A DNA stretch of 9,785 bases from Nitrospirota bacterium (lineage in GTDB: Bacteria > Nitrospirota > Thermodesulfovibrionia > Thermodesulfovibrionales > Dissulfurispiraceae): positions 1 through 9,785 of the forward strand of contig DUZI01000046.1 in assembly GCA_013349595.1 (NCBI GenBank), in the 5' to 3' direction. Below the pieces are notes generated by a model. That model was not told the origin of the DNA, made no database searches, and worked only from the letters and a program-made list of their open reading frames with translations. Of the stretch, positions 1 to 8,297 are shown piece by piece. Each line of letters begins with the position of its first letter. Within the stretch, counting starts at the first letter, position 1. The position numbers and the translations under genes are program-made.

Positions 1-282
1 AGGGGTGCCGAAGAACTAAGGGTCAAAGAATCAGACAGGATTATGGCAATGGCAAAGGAGTTATCAAAAATGTCAGTTCCAGTAAAAGAGTATAAAGACG
101 GCATAGATATTGTGGGGAAAAGCGATCTAAAGGGTGCTTCTTTGAACAGTTATGGTGACCACAGGATAGCAATGTCAATGGTTGTGGCAGGATTGATCTC
201 AGAGGGTGATATAATAGTTGACGATTGTGAATGTGTGTCTATTTCATTTCCAAGCTTTTTTGATTCTTTATATGGCAGATAA
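1..282 (+). CDS. aroA: 3-phosphoshikimate 1-carboxyvinyltransferase (EPSP synthase), C-terminal fragment
   Basis: This is the C-terminal end of EPSP synthase. The enzyme transfers the enolpyruvyl group of PEP to shikimate 3-phosphate in the cytoplasmic shikimate pathway. The frame is open from base 1, so the gene begins outside the window and only about 93 codons are present. Visible family motifs are RVKESDR near the left edge (PEP/phosphate-binding region), NSYGDHRIAMS in the middle, and the closing DCECVSISFPSFF, equivalent to the conserved segment that ends in SFPxF. An ATG at 43 is in frame but lies inside the conserved domain, so it is not the start. The last codons overlap the cmk start by 11 bases. 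The aroA-cmk pairing is common in several bacterial phyla and supports both calls. Confidence 0.95.
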   Translation, partial: RGAEELRVKESDRIMAMAKELSKMSVPVKEYKDGIDIVGKSDLKGASLNSYGDHRIAMSMVVAGLISEGDIIVDDCECVSISFPSFFDSLYGR

Positions 283-937
283 GATATACAAGGTAGTTGC
301 AATAGACGGTCCATCTGGTTCAGGCAAGAGCACTATTTCAAGGCTATTAGCCAAAGCACTTGGCTTCCAATTCCTTGATACAGGCAGTCTTTACAGGGCA
401 GTAGGTTTATATCTTTTAGAATGTGGATTAAATGAACTCTCCACCGATGAAGAGATTAACTTAGCCTTACAGGATTTGGATTTAAAGTATCAGGAAGATA
501 AGGTATATGTAAAGGGAGTTGATTATTCTCAATTAATCAGGACACCTCAGGCAGGGCATTATGCCTCAGTCTTTTCTGCAAAAAGGGCAGTTAGAGATTA
601 TTTGCTTGACCTACAAAAAGATTTTTCAAAAAAGATGGATTTAGTGGCAGAAGGCAGAGATATGACCACTGTCGTTTTTCCTTCTGCATGGATTAAGTTT
701 TATCTTGATGCCTCTCAACAAAAGAGGGCTGAGAGGAGGTATTTGCAACTAATAGAGATTGGGAAAAAAGTTAGTTTTGATGAGGCTTTCAAAGATATTG
801 TTCAAAGAGATGATAGAGACATGAATAGAGCCATAGCGCCTCTTAAGATAGCAAAGGATGCAATCTATATTGATACAAGCTTTTTATCAGTGCAAGATGT
901 AATTAATAAAATGTTATATTATTGTAATAAAAATTGA
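272..937 (+). CDS. cmk: Cytidylate kinase (CMP/dCMP kinase)
   Basis: Cytidylate kinase phosphorylates CMP and dCMP with ATP in the cytoplasm, recycling pyrimidine nucleotides for RNA, DNA and CDP-lipid synthesis. The protein is 221 residues, close to the family's usual 215-230. It starts MADKIYKVVAIDG and has a P-loop GPSGSGKST at residues 13-21. FLDTGSLYR follows at about 34-42, then GRDMTTVVFP, which matches the GRDxxTVVFP substrate-binding segment, and near the C-terminus the arginine-rich lid ending in APLKIAKDAIYIDTS. The frame is open upstream to 218, but the ATG at 272 puts the P-loop at the normal distance from the N-terminus and overlaps the aroA stop. This suggests translational coupling. 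No separate promoter is visible. Confidence 0.96.
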   Translation: MADKIYKVVAIDGPSGSGKSTISRLLAKALGFQFLDTGSLYRAVGLYLLECGLNELSTDEEINLALQDLDLKYQEDKVYVKGVDYSQLIRTPQAGHYASVFSAKRAVRDYLLDLQKDFSKKMDLVAEGRDMTTVVFPSAWIKFYLDASQQKRAERRYLQLIEIGKKVSFDEAFKDIVQRDDRDMNRAIAPLKIAKDAIYIDTSFLSVQDVINKMLYYCNKN

Positions 938-941
938 TCTT

Positions 942-2372
942 ATGGCTTTCAGTCTAAACCAAATACTCTGGGCAATAGTAGGCATATTGATAGGAGTTTT
1001 AATAGCTGGCATATTGATTTTTATCATCTTTCTCTTGAGTGGGCTTAGCGCAAAACAGTCAAGGCATAAAAGGATTATCCAGAAAATAGAAAATGCAAAG
1101 GCTCTTATAAAGGAGAATATGGTAAATGATGCCCTTATAATAATCACTGATTTAATCAATAACTATTCTTTAGAAGAAGATGTAGAACTAAACGGTGAGA
1201 CAAAAAGGCTTTTAGGTGATTGTTTTAACAGTTTATATGTTACGACTAAGCGAAACGAATATATTTTTAAAGCCATCTCGGCATATGAAGATGCCATCAA
1301 ACTTCTATCATCAAGGGCTCTAAAAGAGGATTTAGCTTATGTATATTTTATCTTAGGCAGACTATATATAAATGCAGGAGAAATTACTAATCACACTGCT
1401 AATCTAAACAAGGCAATTTATAATCTTGAAGTATGTTTAGCCATTGCAAACAAGCAAGAAATTAATTCAAAAGACAGGGCACCTATTCACTATAATCTCG
1501 GCATCGCCTTTTATAATCTTACAATCTTCGAAAATACCTCAGACAACATCCAGAAGGGGATAAAACACCTAATCATAGCAGGAGATTATTATGGTGAAGA
1601 TGCTTATCCCAAAAATCATGCAGAAATATATAAATTTATTGGTGAACTCTATAATAAATTGTCAGATATTGAGGAAAAGGAAAACAATCTCAGTAAGTCA
1701 ATTAAAGCTCTCAGAAAGGCTCAACAGGTTTACAGTAAAATAAATCAAAATAAAGAATCTGCTTTGATATTGAGAGAACTCGCTCAAATCTATATAAAGT
1801 TATCGTTTTTACAGGATAAGGAAAATAACTTGATGAATGCCCTTGTATTATACAATGAAGCACTAAAGTTCTTTACCTTTGATAGAGATTCAGATAAATT
1901 CATAGAAATAAATAAAAGTATTGCTGATGTATATTTGCAATTTTTCTCTATTACAAACAACAAGGATAATCTTATAAAGGCTAAAGAAGCATATTTAGAG
2001 ATGTTAAATGCCTATGAACTATTATTAAATCCAAACAAGAAATCTGAAATAATGATATTAATTGGTGATTTGCTTGTGAAACTTTATGGTTGTGTAAATA
2101 CAGAAGAACCTCTTAAAGAAGCAATAGAGTATTATCAAAAGGCACTGGAGATTAAGACAAAAGAAGCCTTCCCTTTTGAATATGGTCAGATTAAACATAA
2201 AATTGGTGATTTATATAAAAAGACTGCAAAACTGTCAAATTGGTCAACTAACATAGCAAATGCAAGGATTGCTTATATGGAGGCATTAAAACACTTTCCC
2301 TTTGATAAATATCCCTTATGGCATAGAGAGGTAGTAAATTCATTAGAGGAGATAGACAGAATAATGCTGTAA
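942..2372 (+). CDS. Membrane-anchored TPR-like solenoid protein with 47-residue repeats
   Basis: This 476-residue protein has no recognised orthologue. Residues about 9-34 form one very hydrophobic membrane helix followed by a basic stretch (KQSRHKR), so the rest is probably cytoplasmic. Eight tandem helical units follow. The anchor motif (LGRLY, LGIAF, IGELY, IGDLY and variants) has its small residue at 92, 139, 187, 234, 281, 328, 375 and 422. The second-helix motif (NLxKAIxxYxxAL-like) has its hydrophobic anchor at 108, 155, 203, 250, 297, 344, 391 and 438. Both series step by 47 residues with a single 48. The pattern is TPR-like but 13 residues longer per unit than the canonical 34. Proteins of this shape usually act as assembly scaffolds; the partner cannot be read from the sequence. 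The gene starts 4 bases after the cmk stop, with no clear ribosome binding site. Confidence 0.85.
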   Translation: MAFSLNQILWAIVGILIGVLIAGILIFIIFLLSGLSAKQSRHKRIIQKIENAKALIKENMVNDALIIITDLINNYSLEEDVELNGETKRLLGDCFNSLYVTTKRNEYIFKAISAYEDAIKLLSSRALKEDLAYVYFILGRLYINAGEITNHTANLNKAIYNLEVCLAIANKQEINSKDRAPIHYNLGIAFYNLTIFENTSDNIQKGIKHLIIAGDYYGEDAYPKNHAEIYKFIGELYNKLSDIEEKENNLSKSIKALRKAQQVYSKINQNKESALILRELAQIYIKLSFLQDKENNLMNALVLYNEALKFFTFDRDSDKFIEINKSIADVYLQFFSITNNKDNLIKAKEAYLEMLNAYELLLNPNKKSEIMILIGDLLVKLYGCVNTEEPLKEAIEYYQKALEIKTKEAFPFEYGQIKHKIGDLYKKTAKLSNWSTNIANARIAYMEALKHFPFDKYPLWHREVVNSLEEIDRIML

Positions 2373-2433
2373 CTCGTTTAGGATTTAATAAATGCTTGAA
2401 AGTTGGCAATAGCTTTTTGTATCCTTTTAATAC

Positions 2434-3435
2434 ATGTTTATTCATATACAAATCATCTTTTATCTGCTTTTTTTCTCCCTCTCAACTTCATTTGCACAAT
2501 CAGAGAGTAAGGCTATAGTTAGGGCAGGCAAACATCCTGATTACATTAGAGTAGTTTTTACTGCCCCTATTGATATTCTCAATAAATCTTCTGTAGTCCT
2601 TCAATCTTCAGGTGTTATAAAAATTGATTTAAAGTCTGTGAAAAACTTAGATGTCCAGCCTATAGGTTTACTAACTGAAAACTCAACTATTGAGATAATG
2701 AAAGGGTTAAAGATTTCTTCAAAGGATAATCTTTTTTTCATTTCCTATGAAAATATTGATGACATATCCGTTTCTAAACTCTCAAATCCACCAAGGTTGG
2801 TAATAGATATTTACAGTTTTACAAAAAAATCCACAGAAGAACCTGGAAAAATTGCCGAAATAGACAAAGAATTAAAAGAGCCTATTGTAACCCAAAAAAT
2901 TGATACCCTTTTACTTGATGCAGGTCATGGTGGTGATGACAAGGGTTTATTGGGGAGTTCTTTTTCAGAGAAAGACCTTACATTGTCTTTTGTCAAGGAA
3001 TTGTCAACTTTACTAAACAAAGGCGGAAAAAAGGTAATCCTTACAAGAAGACAAGACCATTTATTGACACTAAAAGAGAGGAATGGAGTTGTTAAGACAA
3101 AGAAATATGACTTGTTGATTAGTATCCATGTTTCTTCAAGGGGTGATTTATTGATTTATAGTCTGAATAAAAAGTTATCACATACAGGTCAAAGCCATGA
3201 AGAAAATGCAATAGATTATAAGGATAAGTTATTGGTCTTTTCAGAGGCTTTGGGCAAAGAATTAGAAAATGTAGTTACAGTAAAATCAGTTGACATAGTC
3301 CCAACCATGTTTTTAGGGATAAAAAGGCTCGGATTTTTGATAGAATTACCAAATCCAAATAAATTTAATTATGACCGTAAAAACAAAGAACGATTGATAA
3401 GTGCTATAGTAAAGGCAGTTAATTCTATTGAATAA
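2434..3435 (+). CDS. Exported N-acetylmuramoyl-L-alanine amidase (AMIN-like + Amidase_3)
   Basis: This enzyme would cleave the MurNAc-L-Ala bond of peptidoglycan outside the inner membrane, as AmiA/B/C do in daughter-cell separation. The 333 residues begin with a probable signal peptide (residues 1 to about 22, ending SFAQ). Residues about 25-130 look like an AMIN targeting domain and close with NPPRLVIDIY. The zinc amidase domain runs from about 157 to the end. H165 in DAGHGG, E179 in SEKDL and H232 in SIHVSS are the expected zinc ligands, and E304 in FLIELPN fits the catalytic glutamate. The usual SIHANA is SIHVSS here, and the GFLSN that normally follows the catalytic Glu is missing. An in-frame TAA at 2428-2430 forces the ATG at 2434; no Shine-Dalgarno sequence precedes it. 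The GerMN gene follows directly. Confidence 0.9.
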   Translation: MFIHIQIIFYLLFFSLSTSFAQSESKAIVRAGKHPDYIRVVFTAPIDILNKSSVVLQSSGVIKIDLKSVKNLDVQPIGLLTENSTIEIMKGLKISSKDNLFFISYENIDDISVSKLSNPPRLVIDIYSFTKKSTEEPGKIAEIDKELKEPIVTQKIDTLLLDAGHGGDDKGLLGSSFSEKDLTLSFVKELSTLLNKGGKKVILTRRQDHLLTLKERNGVVKTKKYDLLISIHVSSRGDLLIYSLNKKLSHTGQSHEENAIDYKDKLLVFSEALGKELENVVTVKSVDIVPTMFLGIKRLGFLIELPNPNKFNYDRKNKERLISAIVKAVNSIE

Positions 3436-3451
3436 TATCCCAAAGTCTTCT

Positions 3452-4036
3452 ATGACAAATAAACCTAAAAATCCTTATATCAGAAAGAAACCTTTAAACT
3501 ATTTTCTCTGGATTGTTATTTCTCTCTTTTTAGTTATCCTGATTGCCATTGGCTCATACTACTTTTTTGTGTTTAAGGGTGATTTGTTTTCAACCTCAAT
3601 AAAAAGTGGACAAAATCAGGGATTAGATCAAGCCTCCCCCCTTCAAGATGAATCTAATCTTACTGCTAAGATTCAATTATTTGGCAAAGAGGCAATAGAA
3701 GTAAAGATAGCCATTAATCCAGTAATGATCATAATGATAGAGACTGCAATAAATGAATTTATTAAAAACCTGCCTGAGGAATTATCAGGCATACAGTTAA
3801 TAACAGCCTTTAAGGATAAAGATCAGGTGCTTTATATTAACTTTAATAGCGAATTGAGGACAAAGACAAGATTTGACGCCCATGATGAATATCTCTTTTT
3901 GAAGGCACTCTATCAAACTATATTTGTTAATTTTAAATCTATAACAAATGTTAGGATATTAGTAGATGGAAAGGAGATTGAATCTCTCTCAGGACATATT
4001 ATTCTATCAAAGGGTCTCAAAGAGGTTTTTGAGTGA
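3452..4036 (+). CDS. Membrane-anchored GerMN-domain protein
   Basis: The protein has a short basic N-terminus, one membrane helix at about residues 17-41, a low-complexity linker, and a C-terminal GerMN domain at about 74-194. Domain features include the helical FIKNLPEELSG region, VLYINFNSEL, LKALYQTIFVNF and the closing VRILVDGKEIESLSGHI, a typical GerMN signature. By topology the domain lies outside the inner membrane. GerMN proteins occur next to amidases in both sporulating and non-sporulating bacteria and are linked to the cell wall, with no known catalysis; a peptidoglycan-related role here is inferred from amidase and murI as neighbours. The start is uncertain. ATG 3452 gives 194 residues. 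TTG 3428 would overlap the amidase stop (3433-3435) and add eight residues. Neither has a good ribosome binding site. Confidence 0.82.
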   Translation: MTNKPKNPYIRKKPLNYFLWIVISLFLVILIAIGSYYFFVFKGDLFSTSIKSGQNQGLDQASPLQDESNLTAKIQLFGKEAIEVKIAINPVMIIMIETAINEFIKNLPEELSGIQLITAFKDKDQVLYINFNSELRTKTRFDAHDEYLFLKALYQTIFVNFKSITNVRILVDGKEIESLSGHIILSKGLKEVFE

Positions 4037-4045
4037 GAAAAATAT

Positions 4046-4846
4046 ATGGGAAATAATTCACCGATAGGCATTTTTGACTCTGGGGTAGGTGGGCTGACAG
4101 TATTAAAAGAGATTAAGAAATTATTGCCTCAAGAGGAAATCGTTTATCTTGGAGATACCGCAAGGGTTCCCTATGGGACAAGGTCTGAAGATACAATTAT
4201 AAAATATTCTCATGAATGTGCAGAGTTTTTGCTTAAATATAACATCAAACTACTTGTTATTGCGTGTAATACCGCATCAGCTATAAGCTTAGAAATGATA
4301 AAAGAAAGATATTCCATTCCAATAATCGGGGTAATCAAACCGGGTGCCTCTGCTGCAGTCATCAAGACAAAGACTCTTAAGGTCGGCGTTATTGGCACAG
4401 AGGCAACTATAAGGAGTAACGCTTATACCAATGCGATAAAGTCTATAAATCAAGAAATAGAGGTCTTTTCTAAACCATGTCCACTCTTTGTTCCTTTGGT
4501 TGAAGAAGGTTGGAGTGATACTGATGTGGCAGAAATGACAGCAAGGAAATATTTAGAGACGCTTATTAGTAAAGATGTTGATACACTTGTATTAGGATGT
4601 ACCCATTATCCACTTTTAAAAAAGGTGATTCAAAATGTAATGGGGCAAGGTGTTGCCCTTGTTGATTCTGCCATTGAGACAGCAAAAGTAGTAAGGGAGA
4701 TTTTGCAACAATACGATTTAATTGCCCATAAAAAAGAGGGTGATTTAGAGATATTTGTGACTGATTCGGTTGAAAGGTTTAAGATTATAGGTGAGAGATT
4801 TCTTGATGATACTATTGGAAAGATACAAAAGATAGTTTTAAAATAA
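4046..4846 (+). CDS. murI: Glutamate racemase
   Basis: Glutamate racemase interconverts L- and D-glutamate without a cofactor, supplying D-Glu for peptidoglycan stem peptides. The 266-residue length is standard. The N-terminus carries IGIFDSGVGGLTVL (D11, S12) and YLGDTARVPYG. Both catalytic cysteines are present: C74 in ACNTAS and C185 in LGCTHYPL, with the partner H187. The PxxPGAxxA-type segment (VIKPGASAA) and EATIRSNAY are also typical. The ATG lies 9 bases after the GerMN stop. Only a weak purine-rich stretch precedes it, so translation may be coupled. Placed after an amidase and a GerMN protein, it completes a small wall-metabolism cluster. Confidence 0.97.
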   Translation: MGNNSPIGIFDSGVGGLTVLKEIKKLLPQEEIVYLGDTARVPYGTRSEDTIIKYSHECAEFLLKYNIKLLVIACNTASAISLEMIKERYSIPIIGVIKPGASAAVIKTKTLKVGVIGTEATIRSNAYTNAIKSINQEIEVFSKPCPLFVPLVEEGWSDTDVAEMTARKYLETLISKDVDTLVLGCTHYPLLKKVIQNVMGQGVALVDSAIETAKVVREILQQYDLIAHKKEGDLEIFVTDSVERFKIIGERFLDDTIGKIQKIVLK

Positions 4847-4851
4847 AAAAT

Positions 4852-4857
4852 GGAGGG
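4852..4857 (+). promoter_or_regulatory. Strong Shine-Dalgarno sequence that decides the rph start
   Basis: GGAGGG lies directly against the ATG at 4858, with no spacer, and four bases (from GGAGG) before the ATG at 4861. Only the second ATG has workable spacing. That choice also gives the family-typical MRTDGR N-terminus. Confidence 0.75.
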
Positions 4858-4860
4858 ATG

Positions 4861-5592
4861 ATGAGAACTGACGGTAGAAAAAATGATGAGATAAGAAAGG
4901 TAAAGATAACAAAGAAATTTATTACCACTGCGGAGGGATCTGTCCTTATAGAGATGGGAAATACTCGGGTAATTTGCACTGCCACTTTAGAGGCAAAGGT
5001 GCCTCCTTTTTTAAAAGATCAAAAAAAAGGCTGGGTTACTGCAGAATATGGGATGATTCCTCGGTCAACTCATACAAGGACGATGAGGGAATCATCTACT
5101 GGAAAGATTGGTGGTAGAACTCAAGAGATTCAAAGACTTATAGGCAGGTCATTGAGGGCGGTTGTTGATCTTCATGCCTTGGGTGAAAGGACAGTTTGGA
5201 TTGATTGTGATGTCATTCAGGCTGATGGAGGGACAAGAACTGCATCAATAACAGGGGCTTTTATTGCTCTCAATGAAGCCTTCTTTCAGTGTATCCAAAA
5301 TGGAATAATAGAACGAAATCCAATAAAAGACAATCTGGCTGCCATAAGTGTAGGTGTTGTTAATAAAGAACCACTGCTTGATTTATGTTATTCAGAGGAT
5401 TGTATTGCAGAGGTTGACATGAATGTGGTGATGACTGGAAGTGGTAAGATTGTAGAAATACAAGGCACTGCAGAGTCAGAACCTTTTTCAAAAGAGTCTT
5501 TAAATATACTTCTAAATTATGCAGAAAAGGGTATTAATGAAATAATAAAACTTCAAAAGGAGATAGTTAAAGGAAATGTGTTAAAATATTAG
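4861..5592 (+). CDS. rph: Ribonuclease PH (tRNA 3'-end phosphorolytic exoribonuclease)
   Basis: RNase PH removes nucleotides downstream of the CCA end of tRNA precursors, using phosphate and releasing nucleoside diphosphates; it acts as a hexameric ring in the cytoplasm. The protein is 243 residues from the ATG at 4861. It begins MRTDGR and carries WVTAEYGMIPRSTHTR, GGRTQEIQRLIGRSLR and DCDVIQADGGTRTASITGA. With this start the phosphate-binding residues fall at R86, T125 and R126, which agrees with standard family numbering and supports the second of two adjacent ATGs. D180 and D186 (SEDCIAEVDMNVVMTG) are the expected metal-binding acids. In many genomes rph is followed by rdgB, the XTP/dITP pyrophosphatase gene; here ftsH comes next after 30 bases. 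Confidence 0.97.
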   Translation: MRTDGRKNDEIRKVKITKKFITTAEGSVLIEMGNTRVICTATLEAKVPPFLKDQKKGWVTAEYGMIPRSTHTRTMRESSTGKIGGRTQEIQRLIGRSLRAVVDLHALGERTVWIDCDVIQADGGTRTASITGAFIALNEAFFQCIQNGIIERNPIKDNLAAISVGVVNKEPLLDLCYSEDCIAEVDMNVVMTGSGKIVEIQGTAESEPFSKESLNILLNYAEKGINEIIKLQKEIVKGNVLKY

Positions 5593-5622
5593 AAAATTAA
5601 CACTTTGACGAGGTAATAAATT

Positions 5623-7425
5623 ATGTATAAGAGCATGGTAGTATGGTTATTAATAGGTTTGAGTATGGTTTTGCTTTTTAATCTATACAGTGTCCAACCC
5701 AAGACAGAAAAGGAGATTATATACTCAGAATTTCTTGAGAAACTTAAGGGAGATCAGATTGAAGAGGTTGTGTTAAAAGATAATAACATCATTGGAAAGC
5801 TCAAAGATGGCACAAGTTTTAGAACTTATTCTGCCCAAGACTTAGACTTAATAAAAGAACTGAGAGAAAAAAAGGTGAGAATAACTGCAAAACCACCAGA
5901 ACAAAACCCTTGGTATGTAAGCTTCTTTTTTTCATGGGGACCTATAATATTCCTTGTGCTTGTGTGGGTATTTTTTATGAGACAGATGCAAATGGGTGGT
6001 AATAAGGCTATGTCTTTTGGAAGGGCTAAGGCAAAGGTTGTGTCTGATAAGGCCGTAAAGGTTACCTTTGCTGATATAGCAGGTATAGAAGAGGCAAAGT
6101 CTGAGGTTGAAGAAATTATAGACTTCCTCAGAAATCCCCAACAGTTTTCGAGACTTGGGGGTAAGATACCAAAAGGGGTGCTCTTAGTAGGTCCACCGGG
6201 GACAGGTAAAACGCTACTTGCAAAGGCAATAGCTGGAGAGGCTGGTGTTCCATTTTTCTCCATATCGGGTTCAGATTTTGTAGAGATGTTTGTTGGTGTA
6301 GGTGCGTCAAGGGTAAGAGACCTCTTTGATCAGGCAAAAAAGAATGCCCCATGTATAATCTTTATAGATGAGATTGATGCTGTAGGAAGACATAGAGGTG
6401 CAGGTCTTGGAGGTGGTCACGATGAGAGGGAACAGACCCTTAACCAACTTTTGGTTGAAATGGACGGCTTTGAAGGTAATGAGGGAATAATAATAATTGC
6501 AGCTACAAATAGACCCGATGTCCTTGATCCTGCCCTCTTAAGACCTGGTAGGTTTGATAGACAGATAGTTGTACCCGTTCCAGATGTCAAAGGTAGGCTT
6601 GCTATACTTGGTGTTCATACCCAAAAGATACCGCTTTCTGATAATGTTAATCTTGACAAGATTGCTCGTGGTACCCCAGGTTTTTCAGGTGCAGATTTAT
6701 CAAACCTTGTTAATGAGGCTGCACTGATTGCAGCAAGGAAGAAAAAAGAGGTTGTTGACATGTCTGACTTTGAATTTGCAAAGGATAAAGTCCTAATGGG
6801 TGTAGAGAGAAGGAGTATGGTTTTAAGTGAAAATGAGAGAAAAAACACAGCCTATCATGAGGCAGGTCATGCCCTTGTTGCTAAGTTGATCCCTGGCACA
6901 GATCCAATACACAAAGTTAGTATAATTCCAAGGGGGAGAGCCCTTGGGGTTACACAACAATTACCAATAGATGATAGATATACCTATTCAAAGGATTTTT
7001 TGCAAAAAACCTTGAGTGTTCTTATGGGAGGTAGGGCTGCAGAAGAGCTTGCCTTAAAACAAATGACTACAGGTGCAGGTAATGACATAGAGAGGGCTAC
7101 AGAACTTGCAAGAAAAATGGTTACTGAATGGGGTATGAGCGAAGTCTTAGGACCTCTTTCTTTTGGAAAAAAAGACGAGCAAATTTTCTTGGGAAGAGAG
7201 ATTGCCAAACATAAAAATTATAGTGAAAAGACAGCAGAAGAAATTGATTTAGAAATAACAAACATAGTTAAGAGTGCCTATGAAAGGGCAAAGAAGATAT
7301 TAAATGATAACTTTGAACTCCTCGATGCGCTTGCAAAGAGCTTGCTTGAAAAAGAGACCTTAGAATCTCAAGATATTGACAATCTCATAGAACGAATTAA
7401 TACTCAACAAGCACAGCTTGCCTAA
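5623..7425 (+). CDS. ftsH: ATP-dependent zinc metalloprotease FtsH
   Basis: FtsH is the hexameric inner-membrane AAA+ protease that unfolds and degrades misassembled membrane proteins and short-lived regulators. The 600 residues contain membrane helix 1 (about 5-24), a small external domain (about 28-95), helix 2 (about 98-119), and an AAA module with Walker A GPPGTGKT at 190-197, pore motif MFVG at 222-225, Walker B IIFIDEID at 245-252 and the second region of homology ending GRFDR (R310, R313). The protease domain has HEAGH at 412-416 and the third zinc ligand D488 in GAGNDIE. All key residues are intact. It is somewhat shorter than E. coli FtsH (644), mainly in the C-terminal tail. GAGGT at 5610-5614, eight bases before the ATG, is a good ribosome binding site. 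The adjacent folP is a frequent ftsH neighbour. Confidence 0.98.
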   Translation: MYKSMVVWLLIGLSMVLLFNLYSVQPKTEKEIIYSEFLEKLKGDQIEEVVLKDNNIIGKLKDGTSFRTYSAQDLDLIKELREKKVRITAKPPEQNPWYVSFFFSWGPIIFLVLVWVFFMRQMQMGGNKAMSFGRAKAKVVSDKAVKVTFADIAGIEEAKSEVEEIIDFLRNPQQFSRLGGKIPKGVLLVGPPGTGKTLLAKAIAGEAGVPFFSISGSDFVEMFVGVGASRVRDLFDQAKKNAPCIIFIDEIDAVGRHRGAGLGGGHDEREQTLNQLLVEMDGFEGNEGIIIIAATNRPDVLDPALLRPGRFDRQIVVPVPDVKGRLAILGVHTQKIPLSDNVNLDKIARGTPGFSGADLSNLVNEAALIAARKKKEVVDMSDFEFAKDKVLMGVERRSMVLSENERKNTAYHEAGHALVAKLIPGTDPIHKVSIIPRGRALGVTQQLPIDDRYTYSKDFLQKTLSVLMGGRAAEELALKQMTTGAGNDIERATELARKMVTEWGMSEVLGPLSFGKKDEQIFLGREIAKHKNYSEKTAEEIDLEITNIVKSAYERAKKILNDNFELLDALAKSLLEKETLESQDIDNLIERINTQQAQLA

Positions 7426-7443
7426 AAATACGCTTTATCAATA

Positions 7444-8292
7444 ATGAAGAGTACTTGCACGAAGTCAATTTTGTATTTATCACAAAGGCCTTTAGTAATG
7501 GGTATTTTAAATGTAACCCCCGATTCTTTTTCTGATGGTGGTCTTTACTATAATTTCAGAATTGCAATTGAACATGCTCTGTCAATGGCTGAACAGGGTG
7601 CTGATATTATTGACATCGGTGGCGAGTCCACAAGACCAGGTGCTGAACCAGTCAGTATTGAACAGGAGATAGAGAGGACAATCCCTGTCATCAAAGAATT
7701 ATCTAAACACATATCCATACCTATCTCTATTGATACATATAAGGCAGAAGTTGCTAAAAGGGCGATTGATGCAGGGGCAAGTATTGTCAATGATATAAGT
7801 GGTCTTACTTTTGACAAGGATATGGTTAAAATAGTTGCTAAAAATAATACCCCTGTAATAATAATGCATATCAAGGGAAGACCAAAAGATATGCAAAACA
7901 AACCTGAATACAAGGCATTAATCCCTGAGTTGCTTGATTTTTTCAGAGAGAGAATATCTTTTGCCCTTGAGGCAGGTGTGAAAGAAGAAAATATAATTAT
8001 TGACCCTGGTATAGGTTTTGGTAAAACCTTTGACCATAATCTTGAGATTATTGATAGACTTTCTGAATTTAAAGTCTTTCAAAGACCTATTGCCATAGGA
8101 TTATCAAGGAAGGCATTTATTAGTGCAATACTTGGGAATCTCCCACCTAATGATAGGCTTGAAGGCACTATTTCTGCGACAGCTATTGCACTGTATAATG
8201 GTGCAGATATTGTCCGTGTCCATGATGTAAAGGAGACATTGAAGGCTGTAAAGATTGTTACTGCAATAAAAAGGCAAGGCGTAGGAGATTAA
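7444..8292 (+). CDS. folP: Dihydropteroate synthase
   Basis: Dihydropteroate synthase condenses p-aminobenzoate with the pterin pyrophosphate to make dihydropteroate, the sulfonamide-sensitive step of folate synthesis. The 282 residues form the TIM-barrel family with all signatures: LVMGILNVTPDSFSDGG (N23), DIGGESTRPGAEPV, D97 in SIDTYKAEVA, N116 in VNDISG, D187 in IIDPGIGFGKT, K223 in GLSRKAFI, and RVHDV (R258, H260) near the C-terminus. The usual MHMQG/MHxxG loop reads MHIKGRPKDMQ, a normal variant. The gene begins 18 bases after the ftsH stop, without a clear Shine-Dalgarno. In many relatives cdaA, ybbR and glmM follow folP, but here a methyltransferase gene starts five bases after the stop. 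Confidence 0.97.
   Translation: MKSTCTKSILYLSQRPLVMGILNVTPDSFSDGGLYYNFRIAIEHALSMAEQGADIIDIGGESTRPGAEPVSIEQEIERTIPVIKELSKHISIPISIDTYKAEVAKRAIDAGASIVNDISGLTFDKDMVKIVAKNNTPVIIMHIKGRPKDMQNKPEYKALIPELLDFFRERISFALEAGVKEENIIIDPGIGFGKTFDHNLEIIDRLSEFKVFQRPIAIGLSRKAFISAILGNLPPNDRLEGTISATAIALYNGADIVRVHDVKETLKAVKIVTAIKRQGVGD
8283..8287 (+). promoter_or_regulatory. Shine-Dalgarno supporting the GTG start at 8298
   Basis: AGGAG sits inside the last codons of folP, ten bases before the GTG at 8298. No ATG occurs near this point in the frame, so this site supports the GTG start and suggests coupling between folP and the next gene. Confidence 0.55.
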
Positions 8293-8297
8293 AAAAA

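Noticed and set aside
3428..3451. TTG 3428 as the start of the GerMN gene.
   Set aside because: It adds only eight polar residues and uses a rarer start codon with the nearest purine-rich site twelve bases upstream. ATG 3452 is preferred, although coupling with the overlapping amidase stop keeps TTG possible.
5826..6352. Antisense reading frames of 145 and 74 codons opposite ftsH.
   Set aside because: They are shadows of the conserved FtsH coding frame, without ribosome binding sites or recognisable domains.
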